A stretch of 64,000 nucleotides of DNA from Mumia flava (GTDB lineage Bacteria > Actinomycetota > Actinomycetes > Propionibacteriales > Nocardioidaceae): contig NZ_PGEZ01000002.1 of NCBI RefSeq assembly GCF_002797495.1, positions 682,001 through 746,000 of the forward strand, written 5' to 3'. Shown here one piece after another: positions 10,197 through 19,344 of the stretch; position 1 is the first letter of the stretch; each line of letters opens with the position of its first letter. The notes under the pieces were generated by a model. That model saw nothing but the letters and a program-made list of their open reading frames with translations, did not search any database and was not told where the DNA came from. The translations under genes were made by a program, and so were the position numbers.

Positions 10197-11402
10197 TCAG
10201 CGGCGGCGCAGGGTGTCCTCCAGGGTCGTCCCGCGCGCGACCGGCGTGCCGGCGATCGCGATGCCGATCGCCGCGACCGCGAGCACGGTGATGGGCACGG
10301 TCCAGTCTCCGGTGGTGTCGTGGAGCACGCCGGTCAGCAGTGGTCCGAGCGAGGCGAGCAGGTAGCCGAGGCCCTGCACGAAGGCCGACAGAGCCGTGGT
10401 GGCCGCGGGTGTGCGGGTCCGCTGCCCGATCATCGTCAACGACCACGTGAAGGCGCCGCTGCCGATCCCGAGCAGGATCGACCACAGCAGCACCAGCTGC
10501 TCCGGCCCGAGCAGCACCCCGAGCCAGCCCGCGACCGTCACGGCGCCGAACGTCCAGGGCAGGACGGCAGGGCGGACCCGGTTCATCACCCAGGGCAGTG
10601 CGAGCGTGGTCGGGATCCCGGTGCCGGCCAGGATCCCGAGCATCAGGCCGGCGTACGCCTCCGAGTGCCCCTGGTCGACGAGGATCGCGGGGTACCAGCC
10701 GAACTGCGCGTAAGCCTGGGCGGACTGCAGCGCGAACAGGGCGACCATCTGCCAGGCCAGGGGCGACGACATCACGACGCGCATCGGCAGGGGCGCGACG
10801 TGCGCCGCCGCGCGCACGTCGTCGCGCAGCAGCCAGATCCACGGGACCAGCGTCGCGACCGCCAGCACCGCCCACGAACCCAGACCCACCCGCCAGCTGC
10901 CGGCGGCGTCGCTGATCGGGACCGTCACCATCGACGCGATCGACGCGCCGCCCACGATCGCGGCGCCGTAGACCGCGCTCACCATCGGGATGCGGTCGGG
11001 GAAGTACTGCTTGACCAGCGGCGGCAGGATCACGTTCCCGATCGCACAGCCGGCCAGGGACAGCGCCGAGGCGAGCACGAAGACCGTGACCGAGGACGTC
11101 GCCGCGCGCAGGAGCAGGCCGGCGGCGATCACGACGAGGGCGAGGGCGGCCGTACGGGTGAGCCCGGCACGCCGGATCGCCTCCCCTGCGAACCCGCCGA
11201 AGACCGCGAACGCCAGCACGGGCAGGGTCGTGAGGAGGCCGGCGAGCGTCGGTGAGATCGACAGCGCGTCGCTGACCTGGGTCAGCAGCACCCCGAGACT
11301 CCCGACGGCCGCGCGGAGGTTGAGTGCCAGAGCCACGATCGCGACGAACGCGATCACCCGCCCGCTGCGAGGCGTCGTCGCCCCGATGGTTGCGTCACTC
11401 AC
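10197..11402 (-). CDS. MFS transporter of the CynX/NimT type
   Basis: This 401-aa protein is almost entirely hydrophobic helices, consistent with about 12 membrane spans. The first helix region reads VIAFVAIVALALNLRAAVGS, and SISPTLAGLLTTLPVLAFAV follows. That pattern (NLRxxxxS, then PTxAGLLTTLPVLxFA) is typical of the cyanate/2-nitroimidazole permease group of the major facilitator superfamily. The substrate cannot be read from sequence. The GTG start at 11400-11402 was preferred over the open upstream stretch, which is Arg/Pro-rich and not transporter-like. The gene separates the TIGR03960 and TIGR03936 genes on the same strand. Confidence 0.9.
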   Translation of the reverse strand: MSDATIGATTPRSGRVIAFVAIVALALNLRAAVGSLGVLLTQVSDALSISPTLAGLLTTLPVLAFAVFGGFAGEAIRRAGLTRTAALALVVIAAGLLLRAATSSVTVFVLASALSLAGCAIGNVILPPLVKQYFPDRIPMVSAVYGAAIVGGASIASMVTVPISDAAGSWRVGLGSWAVLAVATLVPWIWLLRDDVRAAAHVAPLPMRVVMSSPLAWQMVALFALQSAQAYAQFGWYPAILVDQGHSEAYAGLMLGILAGTGIPTTLALPWVMNRVRPAVLPWTFGAVTVAGWLGVLLGPEQLVLLWSILLGIGSGAFTWSLTMIGQRTRTPAATTALSAFVQGLGYLLASLGPLLTGVLHDTTGDWTVPITVLAVAAIGIAIAGTPVARGTTLEDTLRRR

Positions 11403-11507
11403 CGGACCAGCCTGCCATGCGCCCGTCCCGTCCCCGATCCGGGCACTCCGGGCAGGAATCGGCACCCTTGCTCTTCCCCGGAACGCCCGCATCGGGGACG
11501 GTGAGGG

Positions 11508-13463
11508 TCAGACGACCGACAGCGGCAGCAGCTTCTGGCCCGTCGGGCCGATCTGGATCTCGGTCGACATCTGCGGGCACACGCCACAGTCGAAGCACGG
11601 GGTCCAGCGGCAGTCCTCGACCTCGATCGCACCGTCGGGATCGATCGAGTCCTGCCAGTCCTCCCACAGCCAGTCCCGGTCCAGCCCGGCGTCGAGGTGG
11701 TCCCACGGCAGCACCTCGGCGTACTCACGCTCGCGGGTCGTGTACCAGTCGAGGTCGACCGGCTCGTCGGCCAGCGCCTCGGCGGTGCAGCGCTCCCACC
11801 GGTCGTAGGAGAAGTGCTCGCTCCAGCCGTCGAAGCGGCCACCGTCGCGCCAGACCGCCTCGATCACGCGGCCGACCCGGCGGTCGCCGCGCGAGAGCAG
11901 TCCCTCGACCGTCCCGGGCTTGCCGTCGTGGTAGCGGAAGCCGATCGCCCGACCGAAGCGCTTGTCCGACTGCACCGACTCACGCAGCTTGCGCAGCCGC
12001 TCGTCGGTGGTCTCGTGGTCGAGCTGCGCGGCCCACTGGAACGGTGTGTGCGGCTTCGGGACGAACCCGCCGATCGAGACCGTGCAGCGGATGTCGCGGC
12101 GGCCGGAGACCTCGCGCCCGGTCTCGATCACCTTCTTCGCGAGCTCGCCGATCTGGAGCACGTCCTCGTCGGTCTCGGTCGGCAGGCCGCACATGAAGTA
12201 CAGCTTCACCTGACGCCAGCCGTGGGAGTACGCGGCCGAGACCGTACGGATCAGGTCCTCCTCGGAGACCATCTTGTTGATCACCTTGCGCAGCCGCTCC
12301 GACCCGCCCTCCGGCGCGAACGTCAGGCCCGAGCGGCGGCCGTTGCGGCTGAACTCGTTGGCGAGCGTGATGTTGAACGCGTCGACGCGCGTGCTCGGGA
12401 GCGAGAGCGAGGTGTTCGTGCCCTCGTACCGGTCCCCCAGCTGCTTGGCGACGTCACCGATCTCGGTGTGATCGGCGCTGGACAGCGACAGCAGGCCGAC
12501 CTCCTCGAACCCGGACCGCTTCAGACCGTTGTCGACCATCGACCCGATCGTCTGCAGCGACCGCTCGCGCACCGGGCGGGTGATCATCCCGGCCTGGCAG
12601 AACCGGCAGCCACGGGTGCAGCCGCGGAAGATCTCCACCGAGTAGCGCTCGTGCACGGTCTCGGCGAGCGGGACCAGCGGGTTCTTCGGGTACGGCCACG
12701 CGTCGAGGTCCATCAGGGTGTGCTTGGCGACGCGCCACGGGACGCCGGGGCGGTTCGGGGCGACGCGCTGGATCCGTCCGTCCGGCAGGTACGAGACGTC
12801 GTAGAACCGCGGGACGTACACGCCGCCGGACGCGGCGAGGCGCATCAGCACCTCGTCACGGCCGCCGGGACGACCCTCGGCCTTCCACTCGCGCACGACC
12901 TCGGTGATCGCGAGCACGACCTCCTCGCCGTCGCCGAGCACGGCCGCGTCGACGAAGTCCGCGATCGGCTCGGGGTTGAACGCCGCGTGCCCGCCTGCGA
13001 GCACGATCGGGTCGTCGTCGGTGCGGTCCGCTGCGTGCAGCGGCATGCCGGCGAGGTCCAGAGCGGTGAGCAGGTTGGTGTAGCCCAGCTCGGTCGAGAA
13101 CGAGATCCCGAACAGGTCGAACGCCCGGACCGGTCGGTGGCTGTCCACCGTGAACTGCGGGATCGCGTGCTCCCGCATCACCGCCTCCATGTCCGGGAAG
13201 ACGGAGTAGGTCCGCTCCGCGAGCACGCCCTCGCGCTCGTTCAGCACCTCGTACAGGATCTGGACACCCTGGTTGGGCAGGCCCACCTCGTACGCGTCCG
13301 GGTACATCAGGGCCCAGCGCACGTCGACGGCGTCCCACTCCTTGCGGACCGAGTTCAGCTCCCCGCCGACGTACTGGATGGGCTTGCTGACGCTCGGCAG
13401 GAGCGGCTCGAGGCGGTCGAAGACCGACGCCGCGCCGGTCGACTCGTGAAGCTGTGCGGACAT
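11508..13463 (-). CDS. TIGR03960 family B12-binding-like radical SAM protein
   Basis: This 651-aa protein is a radical SAM enzyme. The 4Fe-4S motif CTRGCRFC sits in EIFRGCTRGCRFCQAGMITR, preceded by a B12-binding-like domain (ALMYPDAYEVGLPNQGVQIL; VLAGGHAAFNPEPIADFVDA). The tail carries a second cysteine cluster (CRWTPCFDCGVC) that could bind another cofactor. The family pairs with TIGR03936 and its reaction is not known to me. I chose the ATG at 13461-13463 (MSAQLHESTG); the frame is open far upstream, but that part overlaps rodA. The partner gene lies downstream beyond an MFS gene. Confidence 0.93.
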   Translation of the reverse strand: MSAQLHESTGAASVFDRLEPLLPSVSKPIQYVGGELNSVRKEWDAVDVRWALMYPDAYEVGLPNQGVQILYEVLNEREGVLAERTYSVFPDMEAVMREHAIPQFTVDSHRPVRAFDLFGISFSTELGYTNLLTALDLAGMPLHAADRTDDDPIVLAGGHAAFNPEPIADFVDAAVLGDGEEVVLAITEVVREWKAEGRPGGRDEVLMRLAASGGVYVPRFYDVSYLPDGRIQRVAPNRPGVPWRVAKHTLMDLDAWPYPKNPLVPLAETVHERYSVEIFRGCTRGCRFCQAGMITRPVRERSLQTIGSMVDNGLKRSGFEEVGLLSLSSADHTEIGDVAKQLGDRYEGTNTSLSLPSTRVDAFNITLANEFSRNGRRSGLTFAPEGGSERLRKVINKMVSEEDLIRTVSAAYSHGWRQVKLYFMCGLPTETDEDVLQIGELAKKVIETGREVSGRRDIRCTVSIGGFVPKPHTPFQWAAQLDHETTDERLRKLRESVQSDKRFGRAIGFRYHDGKPGTVEGLLSRGDRRVGRVIEAVWRDGGRFDGWSEHFSYDRWERCTAEALADEPVDLDWYTTREREYAEVLPWDHLDAGLDRDWLWEDWQDSIDPDGAIEVEDCRWTPCFDCGVCPQMSTEIQIGPTGQKLLPLSVV

Positions 13464-13528
13464 GGTCTCCAGGGTACGGCGACCTCCGAGGACGAGGAAC
13501 CCGACCGGTCGACCCGGGCGCGGCGGGA

Positions 13529-14731
13529 TCAGACGCGTCGGATCCGACCGGTCCTGCGGCCCACCGCGACCACCAGTCCCACCGCCATCGCGGCCGAGAA
13601 CAGCGCCGTCCCGCCGTAGGACACGAACGGGAGCGGCACCCCCGTGACCGGCATGATCCCCAACGACATCCCGATGTTCTGGAACGACTGGAACCCGAAC
13701 CAGCACGCCACCCCTCCGGCGGCCAGCCGGTCGAACGTGTCGGTCGCCCGTGCGGCGATCCGCAGGCACCGCCACACCACCACGCCCAGCAGCACCACGA
13801 TCACCGCCGCGCCGACCAGCCCGAGCTCCTCTCCGGCGACGGTGAAGACGAAGTCGGTGTGCTGCTCGGGGACGAAGCCGGCCTGGGTCTGCGTCCCGTG
13901 GAACAGCCCCTGGCCCCACAACCCGCCGTTGCCGATCGCGACCCGCGCCTGGATCGTGTTGTAGCCGGCGCCGCGCGGGTCGAGGCTGGGGTCGGTGAAG
14001 GCCTCGAACCGGAGCAGCTGGTACTCGTGCAGGAACCCGGTCGCGATCGCGACCGCGATCACCCCGACCCCCGCGGCGACCAGGCCGAGCAGCCAGCCGA
14101 CGCCGACCCCGGCGAGCGCCAGCACCCCCAGCACGATCGCGATCAGCACCATCATGGTCCCGAGGTCGGGCTGCGCGAGGATCAGCGCCGCCGGCACCGC
14201 CGCCGCCGCGAGCGCGATCACGACGTCCGTCGGCCGGACGGTCGAGCGCATCGCCGCCTCCGCCCGCTCGGCGAAGACCAGCGCCATCATCAGCACCACA
14301 CCGAGCTTCGCCAGCTCCGCCGGCTGCAGCGACAGGCCGCCCACCGCCAGCCACGACTGCGACCCGTTGATCGTGGCCCCCACCCCAGGGACGAGGACGA
14401 GCACGAGCCCGAGCACCGCGAGCCCGTAGAGGGTGGGCGCCCACACCCGCAGCCACCGCCGGTCCGTCGCCGCCATCACGGCGCCGAGGGCCAGCGCGAT
14501 CGCCAGGTTGATGCCGTTGCGGTCCAGGAACGCCGTCGGGTCTCCGCCGGTCAGGTCGTCGCGCGACGCGGTCGCGGACCACACCAGCACCGTCCCGATC
14601 ACCGCCAGGGCGACCGCCGCGGCGATCAGCAGCACGTCGACACCCGCCACCCAGCCGAAGCCGCGGCGCCGGTCGTCGCCCGGCAGCGCGACCGGGCGGA
14701 CCGTGCGCCCGACCCGCACCGGGGCGCTCAC
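13529..14731 (-). CDS. rodA: SEDS peptidoglycan glycosyltransferase RodA
   Basis: This 400-aa multi-spanning protein belongs to the SEDS family and polymerises glycan strands from lipid II for side-wall growth, paired with PBP2. Typical segments are SWLAVGGLSLQPAELAKLGV, ILAQPDLGTMMVLIAIVLGV, GAGYNTIQARVAIGNGGLWG, FVPEQHTDFVFTVAGEELGL and GMSLGIMPVTGVPLPFVSYG. The start is GTG (14729-14731), overlapping the PBP2 stop as GTGA, so translation is coupled to its partner enzyme. It ends the mreBCD-mrdA-rodA cluster. Confidence 0.96.
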   Translation of the reverse strand: MSAPVRVGRTVRPVALPGDDRRRGFGWVAGVDVLLIAAAVALAVIGTVLVWSATASRDDLTGGDPTAFLDRNGINLAIALALGAVMAATDRRWLRVWAPTLYGLAVLGLVLVLVPGVGATINGSQSWLAVGGLSLQPAELAKLGVVLMMALVFAERAEAAMRSTVRPTDVVIALAAAAVPAALILAQPDLGTMMVLIAIVLGVLALAGVGVGWLLGLVAAGVGVIAVAIATGFLHEYQLLRFEAFTDPSLDPRGAGYNTIQARVAIGNGGLWGQGLFHGTQTQAGFVPEQHTDFVFTVAGEELGLVGAAVIVVLLGVVVWRCLRIAARATDTFDRLAAGGVACWFGFQSFQNIGMSLGIMPVTGVPLPFVSYGGTALFSAAMAVGLVVAVGRRTGRIRRV

Positions 14732-16830
14732 GGCGACCTCCGTACGCGGCCGTCGGCGTCGACCTTCGGCAGCGCCCGCGACGGCTCGGTGCCCTCGATC
14801 AGGGCCTTGTCGGGGCGGACCTTGCCGTTCTTCACCCCGTAGAGGCCCTCCCAGATCGTCCGGACCGCGTCGCCTGACGACCCCGAGCCGGTCCCGCCCT
14901 GCTCGATCATCATGACCACGACGAAGTTGCGGTCGTACGTCGCCAGCCAGCCGGTGGTCTGCCGGCCCTGCACCTCCGCGGTGCCGGTCTTCGAGCGGAT
15001 CGGCACGTCGTCGAGGGGGAAGCCCGCGAACTTCCACGAGGAGGTTCCGACGCGTGCGGTCCCCTTCAGCGCCCGGTCGATGTAGCGCAGGTGCCGCTTC
15101 GAGACCGGGACGCGGCCCGCCTTCGACGGCTTGATCCGCCGGACCACGTCACCGTCCGCGTCCAGGACGGCCTTGCCGATCCGCGGCTCGTACAACGTCC
15201 CGCCGTTCGACAGCGCTCCGTACGCGACCGCGAGCTGGAGCGGCGAGAGCAGCGTCTCGCCCTGCCCGATCGAGAAGTTCACCGCGTCGCCGGCACGGTA
15301 GACGTAGCCGTCGGCGCAGAACTCGCGTGCGAACAGCCGCATGTACGCGCTGTCGATCTTCTCCGGGTTCCTCGCAAGCTTGCAGTACTGGGCCTTGTTG
15401 GCCTCCCAGTAGTCGCGCCGCCACGTCCGGTCGCCGATCCGCCCCGCGGTCTCGCCCGGCAGGTCCACCCCGGTCCGGCTGCCGACACCGAAGTCCCGCG
15501 CCATCCGCACCAGCGGGTCCGGGGTCTTCACGCCGGCGTCGCTGCCGCCCTGCTTCACCCAGTTCGCGTACGCGATCCGGTAGAAGAACGTGTCGCAGGA
15601 CAGCTGGAGCGCCCGGTCGAAGGTGAGCGAGCCGTACGACGCCGACTCGTAGTTCTTGAACCACCGGTTGCCGACCTGCAGGCCCGACGAGCAGGCCAGC
15701 CGGGTCCCGGTGTCGTACCGCGCCTGCTCGAGCGCGCCCGCGGTCACGATCGGCTTGAACGTCGACCCGGGGGCGAGCTGGGCCTGGGTGACCCGCGACA
15801 GCAGAGGCGTGCCCGCGCGCTCGGAGTAGAGCGACTTCAGCCGCCGCGAGCTGATCCCGCCCACCCAGCTGTCCGGCTCGTACGACGGGTAGCTCGCCGC
15901 GGCGATCAGCCGGCCGTCGTTCGGGTCCATCACCACGACCGCACCCGCGCTCGCCTCGTAGTTGCGTCCCGTGACGTCGTCGTGGGTCCGGCGTGCCGTC
16001 ATGATGGCCTTGCGCAGCTCGGTCTCCGCCAGCGACTGCACCGTCGCGTCGATGCTCGTGACCAGCGTGTCGCCGGCCTGCGGAGCCACCGCGTCGCCCT
16101 CCGAGACGACCCGGCCCCGGCTGTCGACGGCCTTGCCGGTCGTGCCCGGCACACCGCGCAGGTCCGCGTCGTAGCTGCGCTCCACGCCGGCGCGTCCGAT
16201 CGCCGCCGACGGGGTCAGCGGGTCGTCGGAGTCCAGCGACGCGTCGTACTCGTCGGCCGTGATCGGACTGACGTAGCCGAGCAGGTGCGCAGCGTTCACG
16301 CCGGACGGCGCCGGGTAGTCGCGCACGTACCGCTGCTCGACCCCGACGGCCGTGAAGTCCTCCGGCCGCTCCGCGATCGCCAGCGCCAGGTCCCGCGGCA
16401 CGTCCTCGGCCACCGGCACCGGCTCGTACGGCGAGCCGTTCCAGCACACCGGCGGCTTCGGCGCCCCGTCCTCGCCGCACAGCTTCGTACGGTCGACGAC
16501 CCGCTGGTAGGAGGTGTCGAGGAGCGTCGCGAGCCGGCGCAGCACCGCGACCTGCTCGTCGACGTCGGTCACGGCGAGCGCCGACCGGTCCACCGTGACG
16601 ACCCAGGACACGCGGTTGGTCACCAGAGGGCGGCCGGCGGCGTCGACCACCAGTCCGCGCTGCGGCTGCACCGTCACCAGCCGGGTGGTGTTGCTGCGCG
16701 CCTGCGCGGAGTACGCGTCGCCGCCGACGACCTGGACGTACCAGAGGCGCCCCAGCAGCGTCGCGAACAACGCCAGCGTCAGGACCTGCACGACCACGAG
16801 CCGCCCCGAGAGCCTGCGCTGCACCGTCAC
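14728..16830 (-). CDS. mrdA: Penicillin-binding protein 2 (elongasome transpeptidase)
   Basis: This 700-aa class B PBP cross-links peptidoglycan in the elongasome with RodA. The N-terminal membrane anchor is VVVQVLTLALFATLLGRLWY. The dimerisation domain follows, with SNTTRLVTVQPQRGLVVDA and RDYPAPSGVNAAHLLGYVSP. The transpeptidase domain has the SxxK motif in LAPGSTFKPIV, an SxN-like LSCD, and KTG in RSKTGTAEVQG. The SxN position reads SCD, a common variant. The GTG start (16828-16830) overlaps the mreD stop as GTGA. Length fits actinobacterial PBP2. Confidence 0.95.
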   Translation of the reverse strand: MTVQRRLSGRLVVVQVLTLALFATLLGRLWYVQVVGGDAYSAQARSNTTRLVTVQPQRGLVVDAAGRPLVTNRVSWVVTVDRSALAVTDVDEQVAVLRRLATLLDTSYQRVVDRTKLCGEDGAPKPPVCWNGSPYEPVPVAEDVPRDLALAIAERPEDFTAVGVEQRYVRDYPAPSGVNAAHLLGYVSPITADEYDASLDSDDPLTPSAAIGRAGVERSYDADLRGVPGTTGKAVDSRGRVVSEGDAVAPQAGDTLVTSIDATVQSLAETELRKAIMTARRTHDDVTGRNYEASAGAVVVMDPNDGRLIAAASYPSYEPDSWVGGISSRRLKSLYSERAGTPLLSRVTQAQLAPGSTFKPIVTAGALEQARYDTGTRLACSSGLQVGNRWFKNYESASYGSLTFDRALQLSCDTFFYRIAYANWVKQGGSDAGVKTPDPLVRMARDFGVGSRTGVDLPGETAGRIGDRTWRRDYWEANKAQYCKLARNPEKIDSAYMRLFAREFCADGYVYRAGDAVNFSIGQGETLLSPLQLAVAYGALSNGGTLYEPRIGKAVLDADGDVVRRIKPSKAGRVPVSKRHLRYIDRALKGTARVGTSSWKFAGFPLDDVPIRSKTGTAEVQGRQTTGWLATYDRNFVVVMMIEQGGTGSGSSGDAVRTIWEGLYGVKNGKVRPDKALIEGTEPSRALPKVDADGRVRRSP

Positions 16831-17342
16831 CACCCCCGCACCGGCGTCGGCTCGACCCGGTCGAGGGCAGCACGGACCAGCGGCAGCACGAGAAGACCGA
16901 GCACCGCGTCGTAGGCCACCGCCAGACCGACCACCGACGACGCGACCGCGAGGTCGGCGCCGGCGAGGCCGAGGACGATCGAGGACAGCGCGAAGATCGA
17001 GACCCCGACGAACGCCGCCGCACCGGAGACCACCAGGTCCAGCCACCGCGTCGAGCGGCTCCCGCGGTCGACGGTGCCCGCGAGCAGCCCGACCACGCAC
17101 AACGCGAGCGCCCACTGTCCCATCAGGTCGTCCGACGGCGGCGCCAGGTCGATCAGCAGGCCGCCGGCGAACCCGGTCCACGCCCCGGCGACCGCGCCGT
17201 CACGCAGACCCACGGCGGCGACCACGAGCAGAACGACGTCGGGCACGACCGCGGTCGGGAACAGCACCGGCGCCACGCTCAGCTGGACGAGCAGCGCGAC
17301 CACCAGCAGCGCCGCGATCACCAGCGTGCGTCCGGCCGCCAC
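16827..17342 (-). CDS. mreD: Rod-shape determining protein MreD
   Basis: The gene encodes a 171-aa membrane protein with about five hydrophobic spans, beginning TLVIAALLVVALLVQLSVAP and containing GLRDGAVAGAWTGFAGGLLI. MreD bridges MreC and the RodA/PBP2 synthase in the elongasome. The sequence is poorly conserved in general, so the call rests on size, hydrophobic profile and position between mreC and mrdA. The GTG start is one base after the mreC stop, and the stop overlaps the mrdA start. Confidence 0.9.
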   Translation of the reverse strand: MAAGRTLVIAALLVVALLVQLSVAPVLFPTAVVPDVVLLVVAAVGLRDGAVAGAWTGFAGGLLIDLAPPSDDLMGQWALALCVVGLLAGTVDRGSRSTRWLDLVVSGAAAFVGVSIFALSSIVLGLAGADLAVASSVVGLAVAYDAVLGLLVLPLVRAALDRVEPTPVRGW

Positions 17343-17343
17343 G

Positions 17344-18204
17344 TCAGCGCTCCCGGCCGATCCCGGTCACCACGGCGACGACATCGAGGGACGACGCGTC
17401 GACGAACGGCGCGACCGTGACCTCCGTGCTCTGCTCGCGCGGGGAGAACGTCGTGCGCTCGACCCGCCCGATCGGCACCCCGGCGATGTACGGGACGCCG
17501 CGCGGCGACCCCCACGACACCACCGTGTCACCCACGTCCGGCTCGACGGTCCCGTCGAGCAGGGTGAGGGTGAGCCGGCCGGCGCCGGACAGGTCCCCGT
17601 CGCCGCTGAGCATCCCGAGCTCCGCGTCGGAGCCCAGGCGCGCTCCGACCCGGGACTCCGCGTCGGCCAGCAGCAGCACCGTCGCGTGCGACCGTCCCGC
17701 GACCAGCACACGACCGACCAGCCCGTCGGCCGCGACCACCGTCATGTCGACACGGACGCCGTCGGCGGTGCCGGCGTCGATCGTGACGGTCCGGCGGAAC
17801 GACTGCCCGGGCCCGTAGGCGACGACGGCGGCCTGGACGGTGCGCAGGTCGGCCTCGCGGGTGTAGCGGGCCAGCCGGTCGTACTCGCCGAGGCGCTGCG
17901 CGTCCACCCCGGTCGAGGCCAGCCGACGGCGCAGCGAGGCGTTCTCCTCCTCCAACCGCACGTTCTCGTCCTCCAACGCGGTCCGGTCGGCGAACACGTC
18001 GAGCCCGAATGGCTCCATCACCCGCGCGACACCGCCCTGGAACGGACCGAGGACGGTGGAGGCGACCGTACGGACCGGGCCGCCGGCGCCGGTCAGGTCG
18101 AGCGTGATCAGGGCGACCGCGGCGAGCAGGACGAGCAGGACGACGGGTCGCGGCCGCGGGTCGCGGTCACGACCGCGGGTCCGGGTGCTCGCCACGGTCT
18201 TCAC
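17344..18204 (-). CDS. mreC: Rod-shape determining protein MreC
   Basis: This 286-aa protein has one N-terminal membrane span (PVVLLVLLAAVALITL). A coiled coil follows at about residues 70-100 (LEDENVRLEEENASLRRRLA), then a periplasm-type beta domain with VAYGPGQSFRRTVTIDAGTA and VGRVLVAGRSHATVLLLADA. MreC is the elongasome scaffold that activates PBP2. The GTG start at 18202-18204 overlaps the mreB stop as GTGA. Codons open upstream of this start lie inside mreB and were not used. Confidence 0.95.
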   Translation of the reverse strand: MKTVASTRTRGRDRDPRPRPVVLLVLLAAVALITLDLTGAGGPVRTVASTVLGPFQGGVARVMEPFGLDVFADRTALEDENVRLEEENASLRRRLASTGVDAQRLGEYDRLARYTREADLRTVQAAVVAYGPGQSFRRTVTIDAGTADGVRVDMTVVAADGLVGRVLVAGRSHATVLLLADAESRVGARLGSDAELGMLSGDGDLSGAGRLTLTLLDGTVEPDVGDTVVSWGSPRGVPYIAGVPIGRVERTTFSPREQSTEVTVAPFVDASSLDVVAVVTGIGRER

Positions 18205-19256
18205 CGGCGCGGCTCGGTGGTGAGCAGCTGGCTGAGCGCGTCGAACTCCTCCACGCACTTGCCGGCGCCCATCGCCACCGAGTGCAGCGGATCGTCGACG
18301 ACGTGCACCGGCACCTCCGTCTCGCGCCGGATCCGGTCGTCGAGGCCGCGCAGCAGCGCCCCGCCGCCGGTCAGCACGAGTCCACGGTCCAGGATGTCGG
18401 CCGCCAGCTCGGGCGGCGTCACGTCGAGCGTGTCGCGGACGGCGTCCACGATCCGGGAGACCGGCTCCTCCAGCGCACGGCGCACCTCGGCCGCCGTCAC
18501 GTCGATCGTGCGCGGCAGCCCGCCGACCAGGTCACGGCCGCGGATCGAGACCATCGGCTCGTCCGCTCCGGGGTACGCCGACCCGGCGTCGATCTTCAGG
18601 TCCTCGGCGGTCTGCTCACCGAGGAGCAGGGCGTGCTCCTTCTTGAACCAGTCCACGATCGCGGCGTCGAGGTCGTCGCCGGCCGTCCGGATCGACTTGC
18701 TCGCGACCACGCCGCCGAGGGCGATCACCGCGACCTCCGTCGTACCGCCGCCGACGTCGACGACCATGTTGCCCGCAGGCTCGTGCACCGGCAGCCCGGC
18801 ACCGAGGGCGGCCGCCATCGGCTCCTCGACGACGAAGACCTGCCGCGCACCGGCCTGGTAGCCGGCCTCGCGCACCGCCCGCTGCTCGACCGACGTGATC
18901 GCGCTCGGCACGCAGACCACCAGTCGGGGCTTCGCCAGGTGACGACGACGGTGCACCTGCTGGATGAAGAGCCGCAGCATCTGCTCGGTGGCCTCGAAGT
19001 CCGCGATCACGCCGTCGCGCATCGGCCGGATCACGGTGATCGCACCCGGGGTGCGTCCGTGCATCCGCTTCGCGTCGGACCCGACGGCGAGGATCGCACG
19101 GGTGCGGGCGTTCAGCGCCACCACGCTCGGCTCGTCGAGCATGACGCCGCGCCCTCGGACGTAGACGAGGGTGTTCGCGGTGCCCAGATCGACGGCCATG
19201 TCCCGGCCGAGGACACTGCGCACCGACCGATGGCGGTTGGGGAAGGAACCTGCCAT
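18201..19256 (-). CDS. mreB: Actin-like cytoskeletal protein MreB
   Basis: The 351-aa protein is a bacterial actin. It has the phosphate-1 loop MAVDLGTANTLVYVRGRGVM, ARVVCVPSAITSVEQRAV-type segments (here RLVVCVPSAITSVEQRAVRE), the phosphate-2 loop NMVVDVGGGTTEVAVIALGG and the adenosine motif LVLTGGGALLRGLDDRI. MreB filaments direct side-wall synthesis through MreC, MreD, RodA and PBP2, all encoded directly downstream. It heads the shape operon; the 88 bases between it and the permease gene on its downstream-coordinate side belong to the next unit. Apical-growing actinobacteria often lose mreB in vegetative cells, so its presence fits a rod or coccoid genus that keeps it. Confidence 0.97.
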   Translation of the reverse strand: MAGSFPNRHRSVRSVLGRDMAVDLGTANTLVYVRGRGVMLDEPSVVALNARTRAILAVGSDAKRMHGRTPGAITVIRPMRDGVIADFEATEQMLRLFIQQVHRRRHLAKPRLVVCVPSAITSVEQRAVREAGYQAGARQVFVVEEPMAAALGAGLPVHEPAGNMVVDVGGGTTEVAVIALGGVVASKSIRTAGDDLDAAIVDWFKKEHALLLGEQTAEDLKIDAGSAYPGADEPMVSIRGRDLVGGLPRTIDVTAAEVRRALEEPVSRIVDAVRDTLDVTPPELAADILDRGLVLTGGGALLRGLDDRIRRETEVPVHVVDDPLHSVAMGAGKCVEEFDALSQLLTTEPRR

Positions 19257-19344
19257 GCGATCAGGCTAGGGGCGGCGGCCCCCCGGACAGGGCCGACACG
19301 CCCGACGCGATCGCGCCGTGACCAGCACGGACGCGGTCCGCAGG

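Noticed and set aside
7615-10365. Very long plus-strand open frame opposite rne and the TIGR03936 gene
   Set aside because: It is the antisense of GC-rich coding DNA. The product is a low-complexity Gly/Arg/Leu mixture and the minus strand carries well-recognised families.
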